64,000 nt of DNA from positions 1 to 64,000 of the forward strand of contig CAZTFC010000005.1 of NCBI GenBank assembly GCA_964612075.1. The letters run 5' to 3'. Under the pieces are notes generated by a model that was not told where the DNA came from, did no database searches, and was given only the letters and a program-made list of their open reading frames with translations. Each line of letters starts with the position of its first letter. Within the stretch, counting starts at the first letter, position 1. The translations under genes and the position numbers were made by a program. This document shows, piece after piece, positions 49,740-63,173 of this stretch. Source of the stretch: UBA2219 sp964612075 (GTDB lineage: Bacteria > Desulfobacterota > Deferrimicrobia > Deferrimicrobiales > Deferrimicrobiaceae).

Positions 49740-51101
49740 ATGGAAAAAGCCAGCATCCCCGGGACGATCGGAGCGCTGGCGGCCGCCCTGCTGACCGCCG
49801 CCCTGCTGACCGTATCGCCCCGCGCGTCGCTCGCCTCGGCTTCCGCCCTCGACCTGGACGTCCGGCCCGAGAACCGGACGATCCTCATCCCCGGCCCCGG
49901 CGCCGGGACGATCCAGATCCAGGTGATCGCCCCCGACGACCCGGCCCCGCGACGGCGGCCGAACCTGAACCTTTCCCTCGTCATCGACCGGAGCGGCTCC
50001 ATGTCGGGCGCGCGGAAGCTCGACTACGTGAAGACGGCCGCCCACCAGCTCGTGGACATGATGGGCCCGGACGACATCCTGTCCATCGTCACCTACGACG
50101 ACCGGGTGGCGATCCCGTGGCGGGCGAAGCGCGTGGACGGAAACCGGGAAACGCTCCACCGGATCGTCGCCGGGATCTATCCCGGGGGAAGCACCTTCCT
50201 TTCCGGCGGCCTGGAAGAGGGGTTCCGCCAGGCGAAGGAAGGGCGGCGCAGGGGGTACCTCAACCGGGTCCTCCTCCTGTCGGACGGGCTGGCCAACCGG
50301 GGGGTGACCCACCGCGGGGCGCTTCGCGAGATGGCCGCGAACATGACGCGGCAGGGAGTCTCGGTGTCGACCTTCGGCGTGGGGAACGATTTCGACGAGG
50401 AGCTGATGGCGGGGGCCGCGGCGGCCGGCGGCGGCAACTACCGTTACCTCGGCGACCCGGAACGGATCGTGGCGGCGCTCGCCGACGAGCTGTATTCGGC
50501 GTCGAGGACGTACGCCTCCGACGTGGAGATCATCATCCGGCTGCGGAGCGGCTGCCGCTTCGGTTCGGCGCTGGGGCGCGAATGGCGCCGCGAGGGCGAT
50601 TCCTACGTCATCCGGCTGGGCGACCTGCCGGCGGGCGGGCGGCGCACGGTCTTCGCGAACCTGAACGTCGAGGGCGACCGCCCCGGGACGCGCGAGATCG
50701 GCGAGGTGGCGCTGCGCTACCGCGACCCGGTCTCCGAAAAAACCGTGACCGCCGCGCCGACGACCGTCTCCCTGGAGCTGGTGGGCGACGAGCGTCTGCA
50801 CCGCGAGGGGTTCGACCGGTCGGTCCAGGAGAGGAAGGCGGTGGCGGAATCGAGCGTGCTGGTCCAGGAGGCCGCCCGGCTTGCCGACGAGGGGAAGAAG
50901 GACAAGGCGAAGGAGCTGCTCGGCAGGGCGGCGGCGGGGCTCTCCGCGGCGCCGGCGTCGCCGGCCGTGAAGGCCGAGATGGAGCGGGCGTCCGATTACG
51001 GGAAACGCCTCGACGCGATGGGCGACATGCGCTCCGAGGAGGCGAAGGGAGTCCAGAAGTCGATCAAGTACGATTCGCACCGGCAGCTGCGGGAGCAGTG
51101 A
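49740..51101 (+). CDS. Secreted VWA-domain protein
   Basis: The 453-residue exported protein has a signal peptide (GALAAALLTAALLTVSPRASLASA) and a von Willebrand A domain with a complete metal-dependent adhesion site: DRSGSMSG (Asp83, Ser85, Ser87), the threonine/glycine loop GGSTFLSGGL and LLSDGLANRG. The C-terminal part has beta-rich segments and a helical, Lys-rich tail (ARLADEGKKDKAKELLGRAA). GGAGG lies five bases upstream of ATG 49740. It is divergent from the ECF sigma/anti-sigma operon, 143 bp apart. Such VWA proteins may act in surface adhesion or envelope surveillance; the ligand is unknown. Confidence 0.88.
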   Translation: MEKASIPGTIGALAAALLTAALLTVSPRASLASASALDLDVRPENRTILIPGPGAGTIQIQVIAPDDPAPRRRPNLNLSLVIDRSGSMSGARKLDYVKTAAHQLVDMMGPDDILSIVTYDDRVAIPWRAKRVDGNRETLHRIVAGIYPGGSTFLSGGLEEGFRQAKEGRRRGYLNRVLLLSDGLANRGVTHRGALREMAANMTRQGVSVSTFGVGNDFDEELMAGAAAAGGGNYRYLGDPERIVAALADELYSASRTYASDVEIIIRLRSGCRFGSALGREWRREGDSYVIRLGDLPAGGRRTVFANLNVEGDRPGTREIGEVALRYRDPVSEKTVTAAPTTVSLELVGDERLHREGFDRSVQERKAVAESSVLVQEAARLADEGKKDKAKELLGRAAAGLSAAPASPAVKAEMERASDYGKRLDAMGDMRSEEAKGVQKSIKYDSHRQLREQ

Positions 51102-51145
51102 CGGCTTCCCGCGGGCTTCGGTCCTCCCCGCCTTTCACGCCCCGT

Positions 51146-51179
51146 CCCGGTCCGGGCGGCTCATCGCCCCCGGACCGGG
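51146..51179. terminator. Convergent GC-rich inverted repeat, possible weak bidirectional terminator
   Basis: CCCGGTCCGGG (51146-51156) pairs with CCCGGACCGGG (51169-51179). It lies between the convergent VWA and PaaI-like genes and overlaps the latter's last codons. There is no T-run, so intrinsic termination is uncertain. Confidence 0.4.
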
Positions 51180-51592
51180 GCCAGGGTGACCGTCGCCTTG
51201 GCCACCAGCTTCTCCGCCCCGTCCCGCACCGCGTACACTTCCGACTCGGCGACGGACAGCGTCTTCCCCGCCTTGAGCACCGTCGCGCGGCAGCGGAGCC
51301 GCTCCCCGACCGCGGGGCGCAGGAAATTGATCTTGAACTCGGCGGACAGGACCAGGTACCCCTCCGGGACCAGCGTCCCCGTCGCGCCGCCCGCCGTGTG
51401 GTCGGCCAGCGTCGCCTGCACCCCCGCGTGGATGTAGCCGTCCTGCTGCAGGTGCTTCGGCAGGATGTCGATGTGCGTCTCGCACCATCCGGGGCCCAGG
51501 TCGTCGAGGACCAGCCCGATGTCCATGGCGAACCGGGATTTGCGGATGATGGCCGTCGCGTGTTCCCTGTAGTTCGGGTTCTGCGGTTCCAT
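51161..51592 (-). CDS. PaaI-type hotdog thioesterase
   Basis: This 143-residue protein has the PaaI family layout: HLQQDGYIHAGVQATLADHT (catalytic-loop region with Gly and Asp) followed by LVLSAEFKINFLRPAVGER. PaaI-type thioesterases hydrolyse aryl- or acyl-CoA esters. The CoA-transferase pair at the start of the window could share a pathway with it, but it is 50 kb away. ATG 51592 is the only reasonable start. The NCS2 permease is divergent 103 bp upstream. Confidence 0.87.
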   Translation of the reverse strand: MEPQNPNYREHATAIIRKSRFAMDIGLVLDDLGPGWCETHIDILPKHLQQDGYIHAGVQATLADHTAGGATGTLVPEGYLVLSAEFKINFLRPAVGERLRCRATVLKAGKTLSVAESEVYAVRDGAEKLVAKATVTLAPVRGR

Positions 51593-51695
51593 GACCTTCT
51601 ATCTAATTCATTTGCCCGGGGAGCGTCAACGCGGATTCCCGGCGAAGCGAGGTAGAATCCATGAAGAAGGGAAATCCACGGAACCGGGTGCCCCC

Positions 51696-52973
51696 TTGAA
51701 GCTGCGTTACGGACTGGACGACCGCCCGCCGGCGGCGGAGGCGGCCTCCCAATCGCTGCAGTGGCTGGCGATGTCGCTTCCGTTCGTCGTCATCGCCGGC
51801 TCCGTGGCCGCCGGCCACCATACCGCCGACCCGGCGCTGCGGACCGTCTACCTGCAGAAGGCGACGTTCGCCACGGCGCTGATGATCCTCGGTCAGGCGC
51901 TTTTCGGGCACCGGCTCACGCTGGTGGCGGGCCCCGCCACGGCGCTGCTGCTCGGCATCCTCGGAAGCCGGACCTCCCCGGACGCCGTCTACACCGCGGC
52001 CGCCTTCTGCGGCGCGTTCCTCGCGGCGATCTCCGCGGCGGGGTTCTTCGGCGCGCTCCGAGGAGTCTTCACGCGGCGCGTGACCGCGGCGGTGGTCCTC
52101 CTCATCGCCTTCACGATGGTTCCGACGATCGTGCGGCTCCTGACGGAAGGACCTTCCGGCGCCCCTTCCGCGCGTCTCGCCTTCGCCGCCGCGTACGTCC
52201 TCGCGCTCTTCGCGGCCCACCGGCTCCTGCCGGCGGCGGGACGGTCGTTCCTGATCGCGGCGGGCATGGCGGCGGGAGCCGCGGGGTACTACGGGATCTT
52301 CGGATTCCCGGGGGCCGAGGAAATCCTCGGCCGCCCCGAGCCGCTCGCGCCGTTCTTCTCCGGCTTCACGAGGCCGGACTTCGACCCCGGGACGATCGCG
52401 TCGTTCCTCTTCTGCTACCTCGCCCTCGCCCTGAACGAGATCGGCTCGATGCAGTCGGTCGCGCCGCTGCTGCGGCCGGAAGGGATGGAGAAGCGGACCC
52501 GGAAAGGGATGACGGTGGCGGGCATCGTGAACTTCGTCGCGGGGGCGCTGGGTGTCATCGGCCCCGTCGACTATTCTTTGAGCCCCGGGGTCATCGCCGC
52601 GAGCGGCTCCGGCTCGCGCTTCCCGCTGGCGCCGGCGGCGATCCTCCTCGCCCTGGCCTCGTTTTCGCCCGCGGCGCTGGCGGTCGTCGGGGCGATCCCT
52701 CCCGCGGTGGTCGGGGGAATCCTCGTCTACACGCTTTCCGGTCAGGTCGCGGCGGGGATGGCCGCCGCCTTCGAAGGCGGGACGTTTTCCTTCGAGGACG
52801 GGCTGGTGATCGGGCTTCCCATCCTGGCGGGAACGGTCACGGCGTTCCTGCCCCCCGCGGCGCTCGAGGGAATACCGGCCGCCGTGCGCACCGTCGCGGG
52901 AAACGGCTTCGTCGTGGGGATCGTCTCGGTCCTTTTGCTCGACCGGGCGTTCCGCGCGAAGCCGGGCGCCTGA
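51696..52973 (+). CDS. NCS2-family nucleobase permease
   Basis: The 425-residue inner-membrane transporter has about 12 helices and belongs to the uracil/xanthine permease family. The N-terminus KLRYGLDDRPP is the family start, and the segments ALNEIGSMQSVAPLLRPEG and GPVDYSLSPGVIAASGSGSR are the transport core. It moves a purine or pyrimidine base, but the substrate is not clear. The start is placed at TTG 51696 because it precedes KLRYGLDD; the longer frame from ATG 51591 is unlikely. No ribosome site is clear. Confidence 0.85.
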   Translation: MKLRYGLDDRPPAAEAASQSLQWLAMSLPFVVIAGSVAAGHHTADPALRTVYLQKATFATALMILGQALFGHRLTLVAGPATALLLGILGSRTSPDAVYTAAAFCGAFLAAISAAGFFGALRGVFTRRVTAAVVLLIAFTMVPTIVRLLTEGPSGAPSARLAFAAAYVLALFAAHRLLPAAGRSFLIAAGMAAGAAGYYGIFGFPGAEEILGRPEPLAPFFSGFTRPDFDPGTIASFLFCYLALALNEIGSMQSVAPLLRPEGMEKRTRKGMTVAGIVNFVAGALGVIGPVDYSLSPGVIAASGSGSRFPLAPAAILLALASFSPAALAVVGAIPPAVVGGILVYTLSGQVAAGMAAAFEGGTFSFEDGLVIGLPILAGTVTAFLPPAALEGIPAAVRTVAGNGFVVGIVSVLLLDRAFRAKPGA

Positions 52974-52994
52974 AGGAAACGCCGCCCCGCCGGC

Positions 52995-53837
52995 TCACTC
53001 CCTCCCCAGAAGCCCCCGGATCGCCCCCTTGATGTCGGGCGGCAGCACGACCAGCTTGGAGTTGCCGGAGGCGGAGAGGTCGTGGATCACCTTGATATAC
53101 CGGTCCCCGAGGAGGAACATGGCAGGGGTCTCCCGGTCGCCGACCGCGTCGGCGATCTCACGGATCGCGCCGGAGGACGCCTTCGCCAGCGCGATCTGCG
53201 CCTCGGCCTCCCGGCGGGCCGCCTCGAGCCGCCCGTCCGCCTGCAGGATGGCCGCCTGCTTGTTCCCTTCCGCCTCCGTGATCGTCGCGCGCCGGGTCCG
53301 CTCGGCCGCCGCCTGCTTCTCCATGGCCTCCTGCATCGACTGCGACGGCCGGATGTCGCGCACCTCGGCGCTCTTGACCGTGATGCCCCATCCCGCGATC
53401 TCGTGGGAGACCGCTTCTTTCAGCTTCGCCTTGATCGTTTCCCGGTTGGACAGCGCCTCGTCGATCTCCATGCCGCCGATGATCGCGCGCAGCGTGGTCA
53501 TGACCAGGTTCTTGATCGCGAAGACGTAGTCCTGGACGCCGTAGGACGCCTCCTGGGGGTTCGACACCTTGATGAAGGAGATGGCGTTCACCACGACGAT
53601 GGCGTTGTCCTTGGTGATCGCCTCGAGATCGTCCACCTCGACCGGCTGGTCCTTCGTCAGGACCTTGTAGGCGACGCGGTCCATGTAGGGGACGATGATG
53701 TTCAGCCCCGGCCGAAGCGTCCGGTGATACTTCCCGAGCCGCTCCACGACGTATTCCCACCCCTGGGGGACGATGCGCACCCCCATGAACAGGGTGACCG
53801 CGATGAACAGCAGGATGAGGACGAAGAACTCGATCAT
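52995..53837 (-). CDS. SPFH/band 7 (slipin-type) membrane protein
   Basis: This 280-residue protein has one N-terminal membrane helix (FFVLILLFIAVTLFMGVR) and an SPFH domain starting VPQGWEYVVERLGKYHRTL, with KDQPVEVDDLEAITKDNAIV and ETIKAKLKEAVSHEIAGWGI. A helical Ala/Glu-rich region (EAEGNKQAAILQADG) forms the flotillin-like coiled part. Slipins form membrane assemblies that often pair with NfeD proteases or partners. ATG 53837 overlaps the NfeD-like stop (ATGA). The frame upstream of this ATG is a shadow. Confidence 0.92.
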   Translation of the reverse strand: MIEFFVLILLFIAVTLFMGVRIVPQGWEYVVERLGKYHRTLRPGLNIIVPYMDRVAYKVLTKDQPVEVDDLEAITKDNAIVVVNAISFIKVSNPQEASYGVQDYVFAIKNLVMTTLRAIIGGMEIDEALSNRETIKAKLKEAVSHEIAGWGITVKSAEVRDIRPSQSMQEAMEKQAAAERTRRATITEAEGNKQAAILQADGRLEAARREAEAQIALAKASSGAIREIADAVGDRETPAMFLLGDRYIKVIHDLSASGNSKLVVLPPDIKGAIRGLLGRE

Positions 53838-54289
53838 GAGGCGTCTCCCCCCTTCCTCACACGCAGTATCTGACCCTCCACGCCGGAGACGACGGCCTCG
53901 TCCCCTTCCTCGAGCTTCCCGTCCGAGACGAAGGGCCACTCGGTGTCGCCGAGCAGCGGCGCCTGGAAGCGGATCCGCCCCCTCTCGAGCCCCCCTCCGG
54001 GCCGCACCACGACCCCCTTGCGGTCCTTCCATTCCGGCGGGACCTCGTCGGGCTTCGACCCGACCCGAGGCTGGACCCAGAGGAACCAGACGGCGGTCAT
54101 CAGCCCGGAGAAGATCCCCCACAGGAGGATCTGGGCGCCGAACCCGATGCGGAACAGGCCGACGGCGGCGCCGGTGAGCACCGCCCCGACGCCGAACCAG
54201 ATGATGGTGAAGGAAGGCACGACGATCTCGAGGATCGCCAGGACGATGCCGAACGCGACCCAATGCCACCACAGGACGTCGATACCCAT
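53834..54289 (-). CDS. NfeD-like membrane protein
   Basis: This 151-residue protein has two to three N-terminal membrane helices (WVAFGIVLAILEIVVPSFTI, GFGAQILLWGIFSGLMTAV) and a C-terminal OB-fold (GKLEEGDEAVVSGVEGQILRV) typical of the short NfeD family. NfeD proteins work with SPFH proteins in membrane quality control or organisation. It is translationally coupled to the slipin-type gene below it. The ATG at 54289 starts the hydrophobic segment; the longer open frame upstream is rejected. Confidence 0.9.
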   Translation of the reverse strand: MGIDVLWWHWVAFGIVLAILEIVVPSFTIIWFGVGAVLTGAAVGLFRIGFGAQILLWGIFSGLMTAVWFLWVQPRVGSKPDEVPPEWKDRKGVVVRPGGGLERGRIRFQAPLLGDTEWPFVSDGKLEEGDEAVVSGVEGQILRVRKGGDAS

Positions 54290-54401
54290 GGAATGTTCCC
54301 CCCGGAGAAGGAAACGCCCCGATCGGGTGCATTTTCCCCCCGGACGGGGGGGCTGGCAAGGAGGAAGAACGCCGGCGCCCCGGACCGGGGCGCCGGCGGC
54401 G

Positions 54402-54614
54402 TCAGATCGTTTTTCCCGCGGGCCCCATGCCTCCGGCGAAGCCGTCCCGGAGCGCCGGCCCGGACTGGCCCGTCCGCCGGGCGAGCTCGCCCAGGATCTC
54501 GGCGCACTTCTCGTGCAGCGGCTGCCACGTCTTGAGCTGCCCGTGGAACCCTTCCATGTGTTCCGCCTCGAGGATCGGCTGCCCGCACATGCTGCACATA
54601 TATGCATTTGCCAT
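54402..54614 (-). CDS. Small zinc-ribbon-like CxxC protein
   Basis: This 70-residue protein starts MANAYMCSMCGQPI, with a CxxC pair and a later HxxC in PLHEKCAEIL, so a single metal site is likely. The C-terminus is Gly/Pro-rich. AGAGGAGG lies upstream of ATG 54614 and supports translation. A perfect TATAAT (54687-54682, minus strand) lies about 70 bp upstream without a matching -35. Function unknown; it may be a small zinc or redox protein. Confidence 0.7.
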   Translation of the reverse strand: MANAYMCSMCGQPILEAEHMEGFHGQLKTWQPLHEKCAEILGELARRTGQSGPALRDGFAGGMGPAGKTI

Positions 54615-54687
54615 GGCTAACGCCTCCTCTCGCACGTTGGATGCCGGAAGGAGCGAAAAGGGTGCGTGGTCCGGAGACAATATTATA

Positions 54688-55299
54688 TTACGCGCCGCCG
54701 TCGTCCGGGGTGAACTCGGGGTACAGCTCCTTCATGCATTCCGGGCAGACGCAGTGGCTGAACTCCGCCTCGGTGTGGTCCCGGAGGTAGGACTCGACCC
54801 GGTTCCAGTATCCCCGGTCGTCCCGGATCTTCTTGCAGTGCGAGCAGATGGGCAGGATGCCGCGAAGGGTCTTGACCTGGTCCAGCGCCTCGCGCAATTC
54901 GGCGATCCTCGAGGCGAGCGCGTCCTGCAACTCGATCATCCGGCGGCCGACCTCGACCCGGGCGCGGAGCTCGCAGGCGTCGAACGGCTTGACCAGATAG
55001 TCGTCGGCGCCCGCGTCGAGGCCGGTGACGATGTCGCGCTTGTCGCCGCGGGCCGTCAGCAGGATCAGGTACGCCGGCCGTTCGCCCCGCCCCGCGCGGA
55101 TCCGGCGCACCGCCTCCACCCCGTCCATTTCCGGCATCATCCAGTCGAGGATCGCCAGCGAGGGAGCGTCCGGGCGCAGCATCGCCCGAAGGGCGTCCGC
55201 ACCGTTCACGGTCTCCTCCACTTCGTGGCCCCTTCTCTTCAACACGCCGGTGAGCGCCGCCCGGGAGGTACAGTCGTCTTCGGCGATCAGGATCCGCAT
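54688..55299 (-). CDS. Response regulator with C-terminal Cys motif
   Basis: The 203-residue protein has a receiver domain (MRILIAEDD at the start, phospho-Asp52 in ILDWMMPEMDG, and LVKPFDACELRARVE) and a short coiled helix. The C-terminal module has LRGILPICSHCKKIRDD and CVCPECMKELYP, a four-cysteine motif seen at the end of many sensory proteins of deltaproteobacteria. The module likely binds zinc or a haem-like cofactor; this is inference. It lies 16 bp after the other response regulator and forms one operon with the large hybrid kinase. Confidence 0.87.
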   Translation of the reverse strand: MRILIAEDDCTSRAALTGVLKRRGHEVEETVNGADALRAMLRPDAPSLAILDWMMPEMDGVEAVRRIRAGRGERPAYLILLTARGDKRDIVTGLDAGADDYLVKPFDACELRARVEVGRRMIELQDALASRIAELREALDQVKTLRGILPICSHCKKIRDDRGYWNRVESYLRDHTEAEFSHCVCPECMKELYPEFTPDDGGA

Positions 55300-55315
55300 G
55301 TGGTGGTTCTCCCTT

Positions 55316-55691
55316 TCAGGGGATCAACTCCAGCTTCCGAAGATACTCTTCGAGCTTCGCCTTCTGGATCGGCTTCACCAGGAAGCCGTCGCACCGCTGT
55401 TCGCAGGCCTTGACGACGTTCGCTTTGTCCGCCAGGGCGGTCGTCATGATGATTTTCGCACGGCACGGCCCGGAAACGACGGTCGTTTCCTCCATGTGCC
55501 TCACCTCTGCGAGCGCTTTCTGGCCGTCCATCTCCGGCATCATGATGTCCATGCAGATCAGGTCGTACGGCTCCCCTTCCCCGATCGCAAGGCGCGCCGC
55601 ATCGACCGCCTCCCTGCCGTTGACGGCGAAATGGCACGTCCCGTAGCCCTCCAGGAGCTTCTGGAGAAGCACCCGGCTCGTGAAATCGTCT

Positions 55692-55711
<20 letters not shown>
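55316..55711 (-). CDS. Single-domain response regulator
   Basis: This 131-residue CheY-like receiver has MKTLIVEDD at the start, phospho-Asp55 in ICMDIMMPEMDG, the Thr in IIMTTALAD and the Lys in FLVKPIQKAKLEEYL. There is no output domain, so it should relay phosphate to another protein. Its first 20 bases overlap the end of the hybrid kinase gene, which suggests coupling to it. The HPt domain of that kinase is the likely phosphodonor. Confidence 0.9.
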
Positions 55712-61262
<5,551 letters not shown>

Positions 61263-61337
61263 ACCTTCGTTGTTTCGGCAATTTCCGGCAGGAACCTTAC
61301 CGATTTCAAAAACTGTTCGCAAAAATGCCGGCAAGAA

Positions 61338-63023
61338 TCAGGCGAACGCTTCCCCGAAGCGCCTTTCCTGCTCGGGGCTCCCGATCAGGACGAGGTCCAT
61401 CCGCGTGTCCAGGACGGTCTCGGGGGGAGGCCCCACCATCGGCTCCGGGCTCTCCTCCCGGAGGATGGCGACGACGGCGCAGCCCGACAACGCGCCGATG
61501 CTCGATTCCGCGATGGTCCAGCCGGAAAGCCGGGGAGGCAGCGGCCGCCGGAAGACGTTGACCCCCTCGGTCAGCAGGATCGAATCCTTCTTCTCGAGCA
61601 CGTTGGCGAGGAAGTTCGCCCCGACCGAGGAGCTGGAGACCACGAAATCGGCGCCGGCGGCGTACAGCTCGTCCACGTTCTCCTCGCGGTTCGCGCGGGC
61701 GACCATCCGCACGTGGGGATTGGCCCGCCGGCTGGCCAGCGCCAGGAAGATGTTGGCGTTGTCGTCGTTGGTGGTGATGATCAGTCCGCGGGCGGCGTCG
61801 ATGCCCGCCTTCCGCAGCAGGTCGAGGCGCGTGGCGTCGCCGCGGATCGACTCGTGCGCGCCGCAGAACGGATTCTCCGTGCGGTCGATCAGCGTGAAGG
61901 GGACGTTCATCTTGCCGAGGACGTTGGCGGCGGCGCAGCCGATCCGGCCGTGCCCGAGGATGAACACGCGGTCCTCTCCGGCCTCCGGCCGCAGGAGCGC
62001 CTCCAGGGAGGTCATCCCTTCGCGGGTGCCCGCCAGCAGCACGATGGTGTGGACGGAAAGCGGAGCGTCCGGGCCGGGGGCGGAGAAGGCGCCCCGCTCG
62101 AGGAGGCCGATCGCGGAGAGCCCGGTGCGCTCGCGCAGCGGGATCTTCCCCAGGGTCTGCCCGGCGAACGGCGTCCCGTACACGGGCATCTCGGCGATCA
62201 ACAGGTTGCCGAACGCGTCGAGCACGTGGGCCGCCGCCCCGAAGGTGGTGGCGCGGGTCGCCAGGTGCCGGCCAAGGATCTGCGGCAGCGGGATGACGTG
62301 GGTCGCCCCGGCCGCTCTCAGGAGGTCCGCGTGCGCGGAATCGTCGGCGAGGACCGCGATGGGCGCGTCCCCGAGCTTCCGGGCGGTGAGGCAGAGGTTG
62401 ACGCTTTCCGGATCGTTCAGGTTGGTGACGATGCCGCGCGCCGCGCCCGCCCGGGCCTTCTCCAGGAACAGCCCGTCCGTGGGCGTCCCGCAGAGGACGC
62501 GCATCCCTTCCAGCTCCAGCCGGAACGCCTCTTCCGGGTCGCGCGCGACCACCACGAACGGGACCTGCTTCCCCTCCAGCTTCCGCAGAAAGGCGCGGGT
62601 GACGACGTCGGGGCCGAAGACAAGGACATGCCCCCGGGTACCGGCCGGGAGCTCCCGCTTCGGCCGGTACCGCATGCTCTGCTCGATCCAGGGGGCGATG
62701 AACAGGCTGACGAGGACGAAGGGGAGGAGCATGAGGAGGAAGAGCACCCCGGAGATGGTGACGACCGTGGCGAACAGGAAGCCGTAGTCCGAGTGGAAGG
62801 TGATGTCGCCGAACCCGAGGGTCGTCATGACCGTGATGGTCCAGTAGATGCCGGCGACCAGGGAGTACGTGCGTCGCTCCAGGTGCCACATCAGGAACTG
62901 GAACAGGTACGCGTAGCCCAGGATCATCAGCGCAAGGAAGGCAAGGTAGCCCAGAAGCAGCTTCAGGTTCTTCCTCGCCTGCTTGCGCAGGAAATAGGCC
63001 AGTTCGATCGCGGTCGGGTTCAC
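61338..63023 (-). CDS. Two-RCK potassium channel (GsuK-like)
   Basis: The 561-residue protein has two membrane helices around a pore helix and filter (TVMTTLGFGDITF, a TxGFGD-type variant of TVGYGD). Two RCK (TrkA-N/C) modules follow: RCK1 (HVLVFGPDVVTRAFLRKL) lacks the full glycine motif, while RCK2 (VFILGHGRIGCAAANVLG) has the GxGxxG Rossmann signature for a nucleotide. This layout is that of the Geobacter channel GsuK, gated by NAD and cations. GTG 63023 follows GGAGGG. It is upstream of the large hybrid kinase, 75 bp away, and may share its transcript. Confidence 0.9.
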   Translation of the reverse strand: MNPTAIELAYFLRKQARKNLKLLLGYLAFLALMILGYAYLFQFLMWHLERRTYSLVAGIYWTITVMTTLGFGDITFHSDYGFLFATVVTISGVLFLLMLLPFVLVSLFIAPWIEQSMRYRPKRELPAGTRGHVLVFGPDVVTRAFLRKLEGKQVPFVVVARDPEEAFRLELEGMRVLCGTPTDGLFLEKARAGAARGIVTNLNDPESVNLCLTARKLGDAPIAVLADDSAHADLLRAAGATHVIPLPQILGRHLATRATTFGAAAHVLDAFGNLLIAEMPVYGTPFAGQTLGKIPLRERTGLSAIGLLERGAFSAPGPDAPLSVHTIVLLAGTREGMTSLEALLRPEAGEDRVFILGHGRIGCAAANVLGKMNVPFTLIDRTENPFCGAHESIRGDATRLDLLRKAGIDAARGLIITTNDDNANIFLALASRRANPHVRMVARANREENVDELYAAGADFVVSSSSVGANFLANVLEKKDSILLTEGVNVFRRPLPPRLSGWTIAESSIGALSGCAVVAILREESPEPMVGPPPETVLDTRMDLVLIGSPEQERRFGEAFA

Positions 63024-63128
63024 GACGATTCCCTCCGGTTCCGTTCATCGATATCGTACACCGGCCGGGGGCATACCGGGGACAGTCCGAGGCCGGGCGA
63101 GGTCGGCACGGCATGGGGCGGGCGGCCC

Positions 63129-63156
63129 TTGACTAATACTACCGTTTTGGTAGTGT
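63129..63156 (+). promoter_or_regulatory. metA promoter with an ACTACC-GGTAGT operator-like dyad
   Basis: TTGACT (63129-63134) is followed after 16 bp by the weak TAGTGT (63151-63156). Between them lies the dyad ACTACC-GTTTT-GGTAGT (63138-63154). A repressor bound here would block transcription. The transcript leader would be about 10-15 nt, too short for a SAM riboswitch. Confidence 0.55.
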
Positions 63157-63173
63157 ATCCCGAGGAGGCCTTC

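Noticed and set aside
63045..63173. SAM riboswitch before metA
   Set aside because: The promoter lies too close to the start codon and the region lacks SAM-I or SAM-II elements that I can recognise.
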